Assembly: GCF_008831285.2 (NCBI RefSeq)
Contig: NC_045143.1
Span: 2,489,503-2,553,502, forward strand
Direction: 5' to 3'
DNA: 64,000 bases
From: Nymphaea colorata
Taxonomy: Eukaryota; Streptophyta; Magnoliopsida; Nymphaeales; Nymphaeaceae
How positions within the stretch are numbered: position 1 is the stretch's first letter; every line of letters begins with the position of its first letter. The notes under the pieces are model-generated. The model was not told where the DNA came from and made no database searches. It saw nothing but the letters and a program-made list of their open reading frames with translations. A program made the position numbers and the translations under genes. Below are positions 46,660 through 58,600 of this stretch, one piece after another.

Positions 46660-49600
46660 GAGTCCAGTTTCAGATCGTGTTTGAAAATCATGCGATTTTA
46701 ATTGATGCATGTAATTGGAAAACTATTTCAGCATCTTCTAAATTTCATTCAAGCTGCAACTCGACTGGCATAGTGGTTAACACAACTTGTTTGTCCTGCT
46801 ATGATTGCAAGATTGAGAAAGAAAAGGTGCATCATCCATCTAGCTGCTCCTCCCTTGATGGTGTTGAGGTGTGAAGTTCTTAATGCAATTTCCTGGCAGC
46901 TGCTAATGTGCTTTGGACTGCTCATGTGGGTTCATCTTAGTTGTTTCTATAGTCCAGAGGTCAGCAAGTTCGGGTTGTTTCCAAGATAGAATCTGTTTCT
47001 AGGCCTTTTCTTCCTCTAAGGCAACTACATTTGACATGTACATGGTTATGAAGATCACAGCTGTTCTTTTTTACTTACTAATCCAATTCCTACACCTTGG
47101 TTGTTAGAAATCTTTGAAAGCGAGGGACTACACGTACTTCTGATTGTTTGCCGTGAAGTGGGTCAATGCTACTTGTCAAAGTTGTTAAGCAAGGACTTAA
47201 CCATGGAAAATATTTATGCCCATTAAATATTTATCAAAGAAATGCTTGTTTCGTCTGTTTATGAACTGCCAACAAGAGCTCCATGCACCTGGATGAAACA
47301 GCAACCATCTGACGGTTGGTTAGATTTAAAGAGAGCGACATGATGGCTGGGAAAATGCGGTGCGCGGTCAATCTGCCGGTCTCGATCTGCCAGGTTAAAC
47401 CTGCTTTATGACTCGGCGCTCTTGTAGTGGCGCCGGCAGCTGCAGTAAGTATGAAGAAGGCAAGAGTAGACGACGATATCCACTTGAAATCTCTCTCAGG
47501 AAGATTTAGGTTCTCAGAATATTAGGCTGTCCGTTCTTTGATAACACCCATTCCTATTTCTCAATGATATCCTAAGATTGGAACAATTGGCTGAATCCGG
47601 GGACAGCATTTCTACTTTGACATCTTTTTGGAAAAGCATTTTGGTTCTTGAATAATCAACATCACTTCTGTTCTAACAAAAGCTTTCCTTTTTATGCGAA
47701 AAAGACCCCTATAGATAATTATGATCTAATATATCGACAATTCCTTCATATCTCATTCATCACGACAAGGTCTTCTTTTGTGCATCAGACCATCAGTTTA
47801 ACAAGAACATTTTTTTTTGGAGAGAGATAAGGTCTGATGTTCAATACTGGAGGTGCATCTCTTGGCACAGTTAATTAAGTTATATATTAGTTAGGAACAC
47901 CAACCTAAAGTTCCAAACTTCCATGCAGCCAAAATCAGCATCTCCAAGAAATATGGGCCAGAAGATACAGATTGGACCCAAACCAGGACCAAAAATTTAC
48001 AAAGAATTGAGTCTGAATCCAAACTAGCATGGTGAAATGCAGATCCAAGATCTACATACCAATACTTGATCAGCCCTAACAAGAAACGGAAGTAGGGAAA
48101 ATAAAAGGCAAATAATAGTCTGCGTCAATGAAGTCGATCTGGATCTGAATGAGAAGACACCGAAACTAAAAGACGAAAATCATCAGTTTAGTGCTATCGA
48201 TCAAGCATGAAGCAGGGGGAACTAGAAGTGGGCAAGAACAAGGAAGATCGAGATGGATCGAAATTTTTGAAGGGCTAATGCTGATCCACTGGAGCAGTCA
48301 ACGGTAGAATTTCTTGGATCTATTCCATGGACAAAAAAAAGATGTGATCCAAATCTAGATCCAGATTCGGGCAGGTGCAATGGTGCGAATCAAGATTTTT
48401 CTTTCAGGTAGAGGCAAGGTCCGTTAGAATCCACTTAAAATTCAGTGGATGGATCTAGACATGTCGCCGATTCCATATTGGCGGGGACGGTGAAAGTCCA
48501 GTAATCAATTTGGTTCATTGGAGATTATGTTTTTGGACTGCAAACAATAGATGCGCTACACTCTAGTTGACGGATGTCCCGCTTTTCACTCAAGTTTTGA
48601 ACTCTGATGATGACGATAAAATGGGAGCAGTTTCGGCCTCTCATTAAATCAAGAAATAAAAATTTAAAATAATAAAATAATAATAATTAAAAAGAAGAAG
48701 AAAAGAATGTGAGTGCTATTTGATGGAATAGTTGTGGGTCAGACATGCATATGTCAAAATCCTGCTCACATGGACGGTGTGGGCTTTTTAAAGGGGAGGA
48801 TCCAACTTTATCAAATCAGTATCCGAAAAGGACTAGGTCCAAATCACATGGGACCCACCCACGTTCTAAATTTGAGAATAGGGAATTCATAAATTTATTT
48901 CCAACTTATTATACATGGGAGAACGGTACGTCCCGATCCAACGGGTCCTCTCAATATCCAATAGGGAACCGAATCTTTTTTTTTTTTTTCAAAATTTTCT
49001 GTCTTATAAATTTCAAAAATCTTATGCGCCAAATGTTGGCAAAGAATGAGGGAGAAAATCCATATGCTTGGTCACCAACCAAATGATATTTAATTTTTTT
49101 TTCATTTTGGTACTAAATCTTTAGAAGTTTTTGTGAACAAAAAGCCTAAAAAAGATGCACACAAATTTCATGGTAATGAAAAGAAATATTAAAAAATTTA
49201 AAATATATCAATGTTTGAAGAACCTTTTTATGGCAAAGGTATCCCAAAGATAAACATCTCCACATCAGAAAATTTGTCTGCTCATCAAACACGCCGCTAA
49301 AAAAAGCAAGCGTCGTAACTTAGAAAGAGAATTGTGTTTCTTTTTCATCCCATAATCCCATAAGGTCAAAGCTGAGTTTATTACTATCCTGTCGTCGTCA
49401 AACCGATATAATGTATCATCGCTTTGAATGTATGTGCTATATATGTATATGTTTCATATAATTTGGGTTGCAATAAAAACCACACCTTCCTAAGTTCTTG
49501 TTAAAATTGATTTTAAACAAAATATAAACATTTTACTATGTTTGTAAATACTAATTCAACATAAACCATGTTTTAATTCAAGTTGTTAAAAAAAAACTTG

Positions 49601-49772
49601 CTTTTCTACTATAAAATTTTTCGACTTTATTCATTTTTTAATGTTTTAAAAACATGTTAAACTCAAAAAATGACCAGCTTAGTGTATGCTTCTCACTAGA
49701 ACACTGTTAAGATCATACTCTATATTGTTAGATGTATAAAAGAACGTTTTAGCAATCAATTTTGTATGGTTT

Positions 49773-49820
<48 letters not shown>

Positions 49821-50227
49821 TTTTTACCTTATCAACTCGATCTGCAACGTATTTAGTTGTTACGATCGTCGTATAAAGGTGAAGGTAGGAATGGACACTC
49901 TATTATTTGAATCTGACCGCCCGCCCTTGGTCAAAGGTAGAGCAACCATACTTTAAAAGAACAGGAACAAAGATATTTCTGTTCCAACTTTTTTTAATTA
50001 AGAAGAAAAGCAAAGAAAGTCAAAAGAAGAGGAAGAAAGCGGACATAAAATAATTTACTCAACAGTTCCCAATATAATGTCTTTTTTATTATGTATTGTA
50101 AAAATCGAAGTAAGAATGTCTCGACGAGCAATTCTCAATAAAGGTGTTGAATTTCTGAAAGTAGGGAAGGCGAGAGCCCTTCGGAAGTATAAAGCAGAAG
50201 GCACTTTCACCTAAGTCTGTGTGAGCA
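46660..50227. other. Intergenic, no gene seen
   Basis: The first few hundred bases are the likely 3' UTR of the preceding gene. A long GATCTGGAT/GATCCAAAT motif block runs about 48050-48500. Poly-T and AT-rich DNA follow, and a (TA)n run lies at 49777-49817. No coding frame is recognised. Confidence 0.5.
49777..49817. repeat. (TA)n microsatellite, about 20 units
   Basis: Pure TA alternation over about 41 bp. Confidence 0.95.
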
Positions 50228-50235
50228 GATGGAGT

Positions 50236-50673
50236 TAGGGGTACACACTAGCTGAGTCGAGCTCCTTATGGCAAGCTTGAGCTCGACTCGACTATATAAA
50301 ATCGAGCTCAAACTCGACTCATTTAACCCATTTAACTCGTTTAGGTGTCAACTCGTTTAACGTTCAACTCTGTGTAAGCGTTAACTCATGTAGCTCGTTT
50401 AACTCATGTAACTTGTGAAATTTTGTTTTTATCCTAAAAGTTAAAACGGTGATTCGGTGAACCGTGGTGCAATATTACATAAAGTACCGGTTTGCAAGTT
50501 GGGTCGAGTATAAACGAGTCGAGTTCCTGAAACTCGAACTTGACTCGTTTATCGTTTCGAGTATCTTTGTAAGCTCAAACTCAACTCGTTTATAAACGAG
50601 TCGAGCACGAGCCGAGTTTTTTCGTGCGAGTTCGAGTCGAGCCCAAGTTGGCTCGGCTTGTTGTGCAGCCCTA
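50236..50673. mobile_element. hAT-type MITE rich in GAGCTCGACTCG motifs
   Basis: The termini are imperfect inverted repeats: TAGGGGTACACACTAGCTGA on the left and, in reverse complement, TAGGGCTGCACAACAAGCCG on the right. An 8-bp flanking duplication is present with one mismatch, GATGGAGT (50228-50235) and AATGGAGT (50674-50681), consistent with a hAT insertion. The 438-bp interior is full of CTCGACTCG, GAGCTC and AACTCGTTTA repeats and encodes nothing. A truncated relative lies at 7917-8250. Confidence 0.75.
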
Positions 50674-50681
50674 AATGGAGT

Positions 50682-52529
50682 ATTCATCATTCGCTCGGTC
50701 GAAGGATGAAGCCCTCTGCCCCTTATTCTCCTTGCTCCCGAGGTTGACAGTCAGATTTATACCTGGTGCGGCTTTAATACTTCATTTAGTATAATGCATC
50801 CACTTGTTTCGTACAAAGTATAGTGCCCATGAGAAGCAAATTGACAAATAGCTCGACCAACTAAGCTATGCCTCTCAAAACATTTCGTCTAAGTTATTGA
50901 AGGGCTTATAGACAAGTTTATAGAATTGTAAGGCGCAGTTTGGAGAACTTTATACCATACAACTAAGGTGATTTGAAATTTTAGAAGCTGAGATCTTAAA
51001 TGTTTGAATTCTAACAATAACTCTTAGAAATTTTTTAGTTGAAAAGTATGGGAGTTATTACACCATGTATTCATAAACCTTGCATCCTGAGATCTGCAAA
51101 ACTCAGGACAAACTCCTTTCACTTTGTATTTGAAGCCAAGGCCTAAAAGAAAACTAAACTTTTGGGATCTCAAAAAATGACGAAATATTGGACAAAGCGT
51201 AGCTTTCGTGGATGTATGAAGTGGGAATAGAACATGTAGGGTCGGCGACGAGGACCTTTCATGTGCCCTTTGGCTGGAAGCAGCAAAAGCTTCAGAATCA
51301 TGGAGGCTTCAACGTAAGCTTTATGAGGAAAGAGAAGAAAAAAATATAAAAACTTTTTAGATTTCCCTCTTGACGGAAACATGAGGTCCTCATCATCCCA
51401 CACAAAGCTTGAGCTTCACTTCAAAAAGCCAGAGAAAAGGAAGGAGGACCATGTGCTGCACATACCCATAGGACGTTGCATGGTGATGGTACGCATTCTT
51501 ACCATGATGGGTTGCATTATCATGTAAAACATCACTATCTTCATTGTCACTGTCGTGTGAAATTAACATTGAGCAGCCATTATTGAGAGACATATACCAT
51601 CATGCATGTGCCCAGGTACATGGTGTAACAATAAAGATCTTAAGTATCTCAACAAGGTAGTAGCATTTTCCTTCCGTCTCCATTGGCTGCCCTTTGCAGT
51701 GTTTGGTTTAAAGTGTGTTTGATGACATAAACGTTGCTTTCTTTGGAATACATATTCATGAAACACTAGTTTAGTTTTCAAAAGAAGACAGTGTTTTTGC
51801 TACTAAATGTGTTCTTTAAGTTCAAGGTCAAGTTGTCTTAAGATGTATAAGATAGCTGGTCCAGTTAGAGGGATATGAAAAGGTAGGTCTATAGTTCGAT
51901 TCTTGTTCTTCATGTCTTAAAGTGGGGAGCCATGATGCCTAATTTGAAAAGGGTGCACCATTGTCATTATTGATGCCGATGCAGCTCTGAAGCTTAGAAG
52001 AAGAGGGAACAATGGACCTTTAGGCCTCCACAAATAGAAGTTCTAGTTCAAATTGCATGGTTGGAAGTCATTCGGATTCGGGTCGAGGATAACCACCCGA
52101 ACATATTCGAGTCTTTTCTCACACTATATTTTGAGATTGTGTGTCCTAAAAGCTGTTTGGCATTAGGAACACCATATGAATGTTTCAAGAATTTGTTTTA
52201 AAATAGAGACAGATTCATAAAATACTTATTCAACTCAACTAATGTTGAGTTATATTTATAGAACGTTTACATAGTGTTCCGAATGCCAATCGACCCCCTG
52301 ATGGTAGCATGGCAAACATTTTATAACGAAATAAAATGTTACTCCAAATGTCAGAGAATGCAAGCGGACCCATACATGGATCAGATGGTTGCCATCCGGT
52401 TAGGGTGCACGGGACCCAATGAAGGCAGGTGCAGGCTCATGGGGGCAGTTGCATATACAGACCCTTATACAATTTGTTATTATATATTGGTGCCCTTCAG
52501 CTATTTACAATATATTTGAATAACAAGGT
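50682..52529. other. Intergenic, no gene seen
   Basis: AT-rich DNA with no recognisable coding frame or RNA gene. Confidence 0.5.
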
Positions 52530-52532
52530 TTA

Positions 52533-52827
52533 GTTCCTGTTTGGATGATATACTAAAAAAGCCTGGTTTTATAAAGACTAGTTTTTTAAAAGATTAGGTT
52601 TTTAATCGATTCTGAAAGACTGATTTGTGCGTTTGCAATAATAAGATCAAAACACATTTTTTCATGAATTTATTAACTCCCATTAGAAAAGCAAGTTTTG
52701 TCAAAAGTGAGTTTTGGCAAAAACTCATTTTTGGTATCATCCAAATGCTTTCGAAACGGCATTTTACAAACAAAATCATATTTTTACCTTCAAAATTTGG
52801 TTTTGGGATAATCGTCCAAACGCCCCC
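52533..52827. mobile_element. Tourist-like (PIF/Harbinger) MITE
   Basis: The left end GTTCCTGTTTGGATGATAT and the reverse complement of the right end (GGGGGCGTTTGGACGATTAT) are inverted repeats. The 295-bp element is bounded by TTA on both sides (52530-52532 and 52828-52830), the 3-bp target duplication typical of PIF/Harbinger. The interior is AT-rich and non-coding. Confidence 0.6.
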
Positions 52828-52830
52828 TTA

Positions 52831-53218
52831 GCTTTTCTGATGAGTTGGAAAGCATTCCAATTGTTTTTTTATCTTTTATTTTTATATAATTAAGATTAAA
52901 AAATAAATGTATTTTTAGCAAATCTTTTATGGGCATCAATTTGATTTTAATTAATCTGCAATCAATTGGATTCCAATAGCGTGCTTCAAGCCAATGATTA
53001 AAGAGTCACCTAGCTTGGTGTCCATGGAATGTTCATTCACATTTATATTCACCAAGGTTTCCAAAAGGAGTATAATGCACTCTAACAAGCCATGATTGAT
53101 TCATAATGACACCGATATGTATAACCAATAAAATTGATTGACAAGATAAGCTAAGAATATAAAAATATAAAGCCACTGATATTATAATTTTGCTTAATAT
53201 TATCACGTATATTGTCAC

Positions 53219-53264
<46 letters not shown>

Positions 53265-55370
53265 TTATTTATTTATTGTATAAAGCCGCTTTCACGATTT
53301 TCACTTATATTTATTTAAAAAGCTAGTAAGCTATTTAAATTTCATCTCTCCACTTTTCTATATAATTTTCAAATTTACAATATAAAACTAGTTCTTTGCG
53401 CAACTTTGTAAACACATTTATTTTACTATGGATCCCAGATCAGCAGTGAATTGAGATCACCAAGATTTCAGATCGTGGATTTAAGATCAGACACCCTTCC
53501 ATTCGACCTTAAATGAACAGCTTTTTACATATAATGTGGACTTAAGATCCACGTTATTAAGATCCTGAGTTGTTTAAATTAATGATCTTATAATGCACCT
53601 TTTATTGCAGTTTATATCTCATAAAGCCATCAAACACTACTTTATTTTCTTCTGCACTATTAATATGAATGCAAGCCTTTGCTTAACCCATAAAGCAATC
53701 TTTTACTATAGCAATTAATTTTTTACCTTCTTTTGGATTTTTAACATTCTTTTGTTTAAAAAAGGATTTTAATAGCTATCTTAAATTTCGAAAAGCCATT
53801 TTTTGGTGCTATAAGCGCCGTTGGGGTTTTTATGCCCTTAGAGTTAATATTTATTTTCTACTAAATTAATTACAAAATCACATCAATAACGTTAGCCTAG
53901 AAAGGGCACATTAGCTTCCTTATTTTATCCTGTCACATTATATATATAATTGTAAAAAATAGTCCAATGTCATGGACATTTTTAATTTTATGTTTTCATA
54001 AAAGAAGTTAATTGCTTTTATAAAATCTTGTCGTCATCGGTCTTCTTATCAGACGTAGTTTTTTTAATTAACCACATTTACGTTGTTAAATTAAGTTATC
54101 ATGCACTCACTGTTGGGGAATTATTTATGATCTCTTTCCTAAAGAATGAAGGCCCATCTACTTCTTCCCACATGAACAAAGTGTGTAGGTGGATTAAGTT
54201 TTTAGAAGTTAACAAATATAATCTTTTGAATAATTTTTTTTTTTTTGCAATTCGACTTCATTAACTTTAAACGATGCTGGGAATTAATTAGAAGACTCAA
54301 ATCAATAGAAATTTTATTTCTCAATTCAGTAATTAAAAAGAAACCTGTGTTTCTATTTTTGAAAAAAAAAAAAAACATGTTAAAGGTGAACCTACATATG
54401 CCCACTTTAAAAAAGTAAACAAAACAAGAAGCTCTAGACAATTTAATATGCCACCACTGCTTTATGACAAGGAAAAGAATACATCTTACTGAGCTTAGAT
54501 ACAAAGCATTTATAGTAAACTAGCAACTTAGTATAGAATGGAGTGGCTGCGACAATGCCATCATCAATCACAAGGAGCGCAAGTGGTACAAATGACATCT
54601 TTGATCACGTAGCTTCTCATCCCTAAGATGTCAATCTGAATTTTAGATGAAAAAACTTTCCAATTTCTAATTTAAGTTCAAATTCACTAGTTATAAACTA
54701 TTTGAAGTCACAAACTTGGATTGTAACTTTAGATGGTAACATAGTTGGTCGGATTGGCAGCTTTGAAGATCTCATATTGTCAGTTTGATTATGTGGGTAA
54801 TATGTTCTTAGGTTTTAAGTTTTCATTCACTGAAAACTTTATATGATGTAACTATGTTGATTAAATTTGCATCAAACTCTTTCATATATTTATTTTTGAA
54901 TGATATATTTGGTTCAACCATAAGGTAGCTATTTATCAAAGCCAAGTGGTTTAAGTTGAATTAGGTCTAATTAATGCAGGTGGATCAATTGTATAGGATT
55001 TGTCAAATTTGGTTACATGCAGAATCCATGTGCCATCTCGGGAGGAAGTTGATGGAATGACACGCCTTGTGATTTCTGCAACTTTTCTCTGTCACTTTAT
55101 TAGGAGTTAAATTTATAAGAGAGAAGTTGGGTTTCATTTTTCTTGAGCTCCTTGAAGAGCCAAGCCTGGTGGTGGTTTCCGCCGGTTGCTGCTAATGTGG
55201 TGGTGGTCCGCCTTGTCCCCTTGCTCTTGCGCCCCACCCTGACTATGGTGACAGCTCGCCTTCCTGTAAATTATGGAATAATTGATTCAGTGGTGGTGTC
55301 CTCTTCTTCCCCTTTTTCTTTCTTCACTTCCCCAGTTTTCAAGAAAGACCCAAATTTGGCTCCTTCTTCC
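52831..55370. other. Intergenic, no gene seen
   Basis: AT-rich DNA containing a (TA)n run at 53222-53261 followed by TTTA units, and a block of AGATCnnAGATC-like motifs at about 53430-53590 similar to the flanks of the 20.3-21.0 kb element. From about 55140 the sequence becomes GC-richer and may be promoter or early leader of the following gene. The open frame there lacks a starting ATG. Confidence 0.45.
53222..53261. repeat. (TA)n microsatellite followed by (TTTA)n
   Basis: About 20 TA units run directly into about four or five TTTA units ending near 53278. Confidence 0.95.
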
Positions 55371-55372
55371 CC

Positions 55373-55578
55373 CACATTCTAGAGAGAGAGAGAGAGAGAG
55401 AGCAACATCTGAGAAATTTGATGCTGCTAGCAGTGGCAGGAAGTGGGAATCCTTTGTTTCTTTCTCATCTTAGATAGAGGGAAAGAGAGAGTACCAACAT
55501 CAAATGTGAGAATTGATGCTGTCTGAGATGCTGTGTGCAGTAGATAGGGCGTTCGTATCGTCTGCGACTTTACCATTT

Positions 55579-55615
<37 letters not shown>

Positions 55616-55680
55616 CCAACATCAGATGCGAGAAGTGTGATGCTTTTAGCAGTGGAAGGCGGGTTCATCTCCTCGTCGGC
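55373..55680 (+). repeat. Triplicated leader of the CaaX gene, with GA tracts and decoy starts
   Basis: Three diverged tandem units begin near 55373, 55466 and 55571. Each has TT(C/T)TAGA followed by a GA tract, then CAACATC, GAGAA and ATGCT. Unit 1 holds (GA)11 at 55381-55402 and unit 3 holds about (GA)16 at 55580-55611. Units 1 and 3 continue with matching (T)TAGCAGTGG sequence. Unit 3 supplies the start of the gene. The units create four short uORFs: 55421-55477 (18 codons, begins MLLAVAGSG), 55504-55509 (ATG directly followed by TGA), 55516-55581 (21 codons), and 55626-55640 (MREV, whose stop overlaps the main ATG). Confidence 0.7.
55421..55477 (+). CDS. uORF copied from the main start region (18 codons)
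   Basis: ATG at 55421 reads MLLAVAGSGNPLFLSHLR and stops. Its first five residues equal those of the main protein (MLLAV), because the leader unit containing the start codon was duplicated. A role in translational control is inferred. It is real only if transcription begins upstream of it. Confidence 0.4.
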   Translation: MLLAVAGSGNPLFLSHLR

Positions 55681-58600
55681 CTCTGGCTATTCCAAGGGTC
55701 TCGCCTTCCTGCTCTTCGGGATCGGCGGGGAGAGAGATGAGAGATCCATGAGGGTGTCTCCCTGGAGCCACCACTATCAGCTGGTACACAAGGACATCAA
55801 ACCCGAACCCTCGCTGGCTCCGCGCAAGAACGGCGCCAGGACCCACCGGGGTTGCGCCTCATTCCTCTGCTTCCGCCGCCCCTCAACGGGCATCGATGGT
55901 GCTTCGCCTCTCAAGGTCGAGCCCGTTGCTCAGCAGGACGGCCCGTCCGTCTCCCCATCTGGAGGGAACTCCGGCGAAGTCCCCAACGGGATCGGCGGCC
56001 CACAGGGCGTGAAGGTCTTTCTCAAGAGCAGTCTGAAGAAGCCATTGGAGGATGGTGATGGCGGCGCTTCTAAGGAGGAGAGGGAGGTGGAGAATGAGAG
56101 TTCAGTAGTGGGTACCGCTGTGAAGAGGAAAGTTCAGTGGACAGACGGTTGCGGCCGGGAGCTCACTGAGATCCGGGAATTCGAACCAAGGTGCCGTTCA
56201 TCTTTCTACCCGGTTGTTTGTTTTCCTTCTCAGTCAGGTTTACTGCTACTGCCTCTCTTTCTCACCGATCTCATTTAGGCGTAAAATGTTTACCTTCTAC
56301 TTCTTTTTCCTGCTGGGTTTTGCTACAAAAATGGGCTTTTCAAATGGACGGATAGTTTAAAAGGCATGTGATTGGCTTCGAACGCTACAGACATTGCGTA
56401 TGACTTTATTAATGCGACACAAGAAAAATAGTTGGTTTTGTTAATGGTTTTTTTCATTTTTGCTAGATCGAAGTACTGGTTTTCTGTTGAGTACTCCGTC
56501 AGGGTATCATGTTCTTTGTTTTCTTCCAGAGACCATGAGGTTGGATACAGGAGAGGGAATTGCTTTCCTGTTTCCGATGTTTTGCACCTAATTTTGAAAA
56601 GATTTTCCTCGCTATCTGTATGTCACCAATAAAATGATAATTCAAAATTTCCAATTACCTTTCTTTTGAGATGAGAAAATCTGATACCTAGAATTAAGGT
56701 CGAGAAGTGTCATCAGTCTGGTGAAAGACCAAAAAAATTTCGAAGCGTCTAGCTGCATTTAGAACATGGATGAGCTGCCATGTGGAGTGGAGGTTAATAT
56801 CACACCTTAGTTTGAATAGAAAATTTTCTGTATTATTTCCTCTCTTTCTTTTGTCATGAGCCATTCGCGGCAGAAGTTCGACCCCATGATCTTCATCTCT
56901 TTCGTATCTAGTTCAGGAGATTCTTTTCTTCATAAATTGTCAAAGATACATGGGATTTTCCAATATTTAAATAAGTGGCAGGGGCAAGAATCATGACTAG
57001 ATTAAGAAAGAGAAAAAGCAAAGCGAGGGAAAGGCTGAATTGTTTTATTTGTTATACTTTATGCTATATCTCATCCATAGTAATTCGTTTCCCATCTACA
57101 AGCAGAAAAAGCGATCTTGATTTCTTATGAGTACGGAAACTGTACAATAAGGTGCATTAGCAGCAACTTGTCGGATGGAATACAGTGGTTGTGAATTGCA
57201 AGTTGATATGAGCCCCTTCCTACTTTTTTCCTATACGAACTTTTGAGCAGTTTGTGACCATATTAGAATAGGATAATAAAAGGAAATAATTGCAACTTCG
57301 GAAGCACACTCATGACATATTTAATTCATGCATTCTTTGGAACCAGTTCTTCCTCTATACAATGAGGAGAAGAACTGGTACGAGCTCAGTTTGCCTTGAC
57401 TCTTCAGTAAAAGCCATCTTGTTTACTCTTGCCAAAAAATACCATCTGTAAAGCTAAGTACTTTGTCGATGTAGAGGCCTCGTTACCTTGGTAAATTGCA
57501 GTCGAGTTGCTTTTTTTTTTTGGTTTTCTGGAATTTGAAACATTTATGCATTGTTTTTTACTCTAAGTGGTTTTTGAGCGTATCATATATGTCAAGGTTG
57601 GATATCTTCACAACTGAATTATATATTGACCTTTCATCATGTCATTATGTTATTGCTCTTACTTTTTGAAAGCAATAGCTGCATTGGTTTTGATAGTACA
57701 AATGACAGAGTTGTCATGGAAACAACTCATACGCAATGTACGTCAAAGTACCCACATTGGTTTTTTAGTTCTTTTGAAACTTGTGGAATCTGTTTTTCTT
57801 GGTTAACAAGCACGGTCATGAACAGGGTAACTCTTCTTTCTGTGGCAAAGTAAAAGAAAAATTTGCAAAAGAAGGTATAGATCGTAGGAGCTGTCCTTAC
57901 AGCAGTTAGTTGCTTCATGAATTTATGAAATTAAAAACAAAAAAGAAAAAAAAAGGATGCGAAAGGTCAACAGAATTACCTGACCCAAGTATTTTCACCA
58001 ACAAAAGCCTAACAACCCCAGAAGTTTTTCCACTTAAAACAGCAAGAAAAGCTATTTTACTGTTACATGTACTGATCATCGTCACAAATGTAGGCAACAT
58101 TCTTCTACTGAATGGAGAGAATTAGGAATAGAGATGTTTATAATAAATTTTATTGTTTGTTACTTAACATTTAAACATCATAACAGTGTTTCCCCTTTCC
58201 ATATTTCAATCCCTTTTTCCACCCTTTCAATTGTCATATGTTCTTTTTATTCCTTTTTTTCCTAACCTTTTCCGCTTATGTTTTCGCAAGCAAAATAAAT
58301 ACTAATAACATTCTTAATGCTGATCTTTCTCCCAGTCTTTGTAGAGTTGACAGAGAAGCTTATAATATCAAAGTTTCTCCTTGACAAGGTATAATGAACT
58401 TTTAAATATATGATGATGGCATCTTACACAAATGGTAATGCAACATCCTAATGGCAGAGGCTAGGATAACTGCACCCATAAAAATTGATATAAGCTACTC
58501 GTAAACATGACGTTACAAAGCCAGTATTGGCTTTTTTAAAAGGTTTATTTCAAAATATGGAAATCTTCAATATGGAACCTTGATTTTTCTCCTGTAAATT

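Noticed and set aside
55143..55382. 79-codon frame before the CaaX gene
   Set aside because: Starts at a non-ATG codon. Its valine/serine-rich content is typical of leader or promoter DNA.
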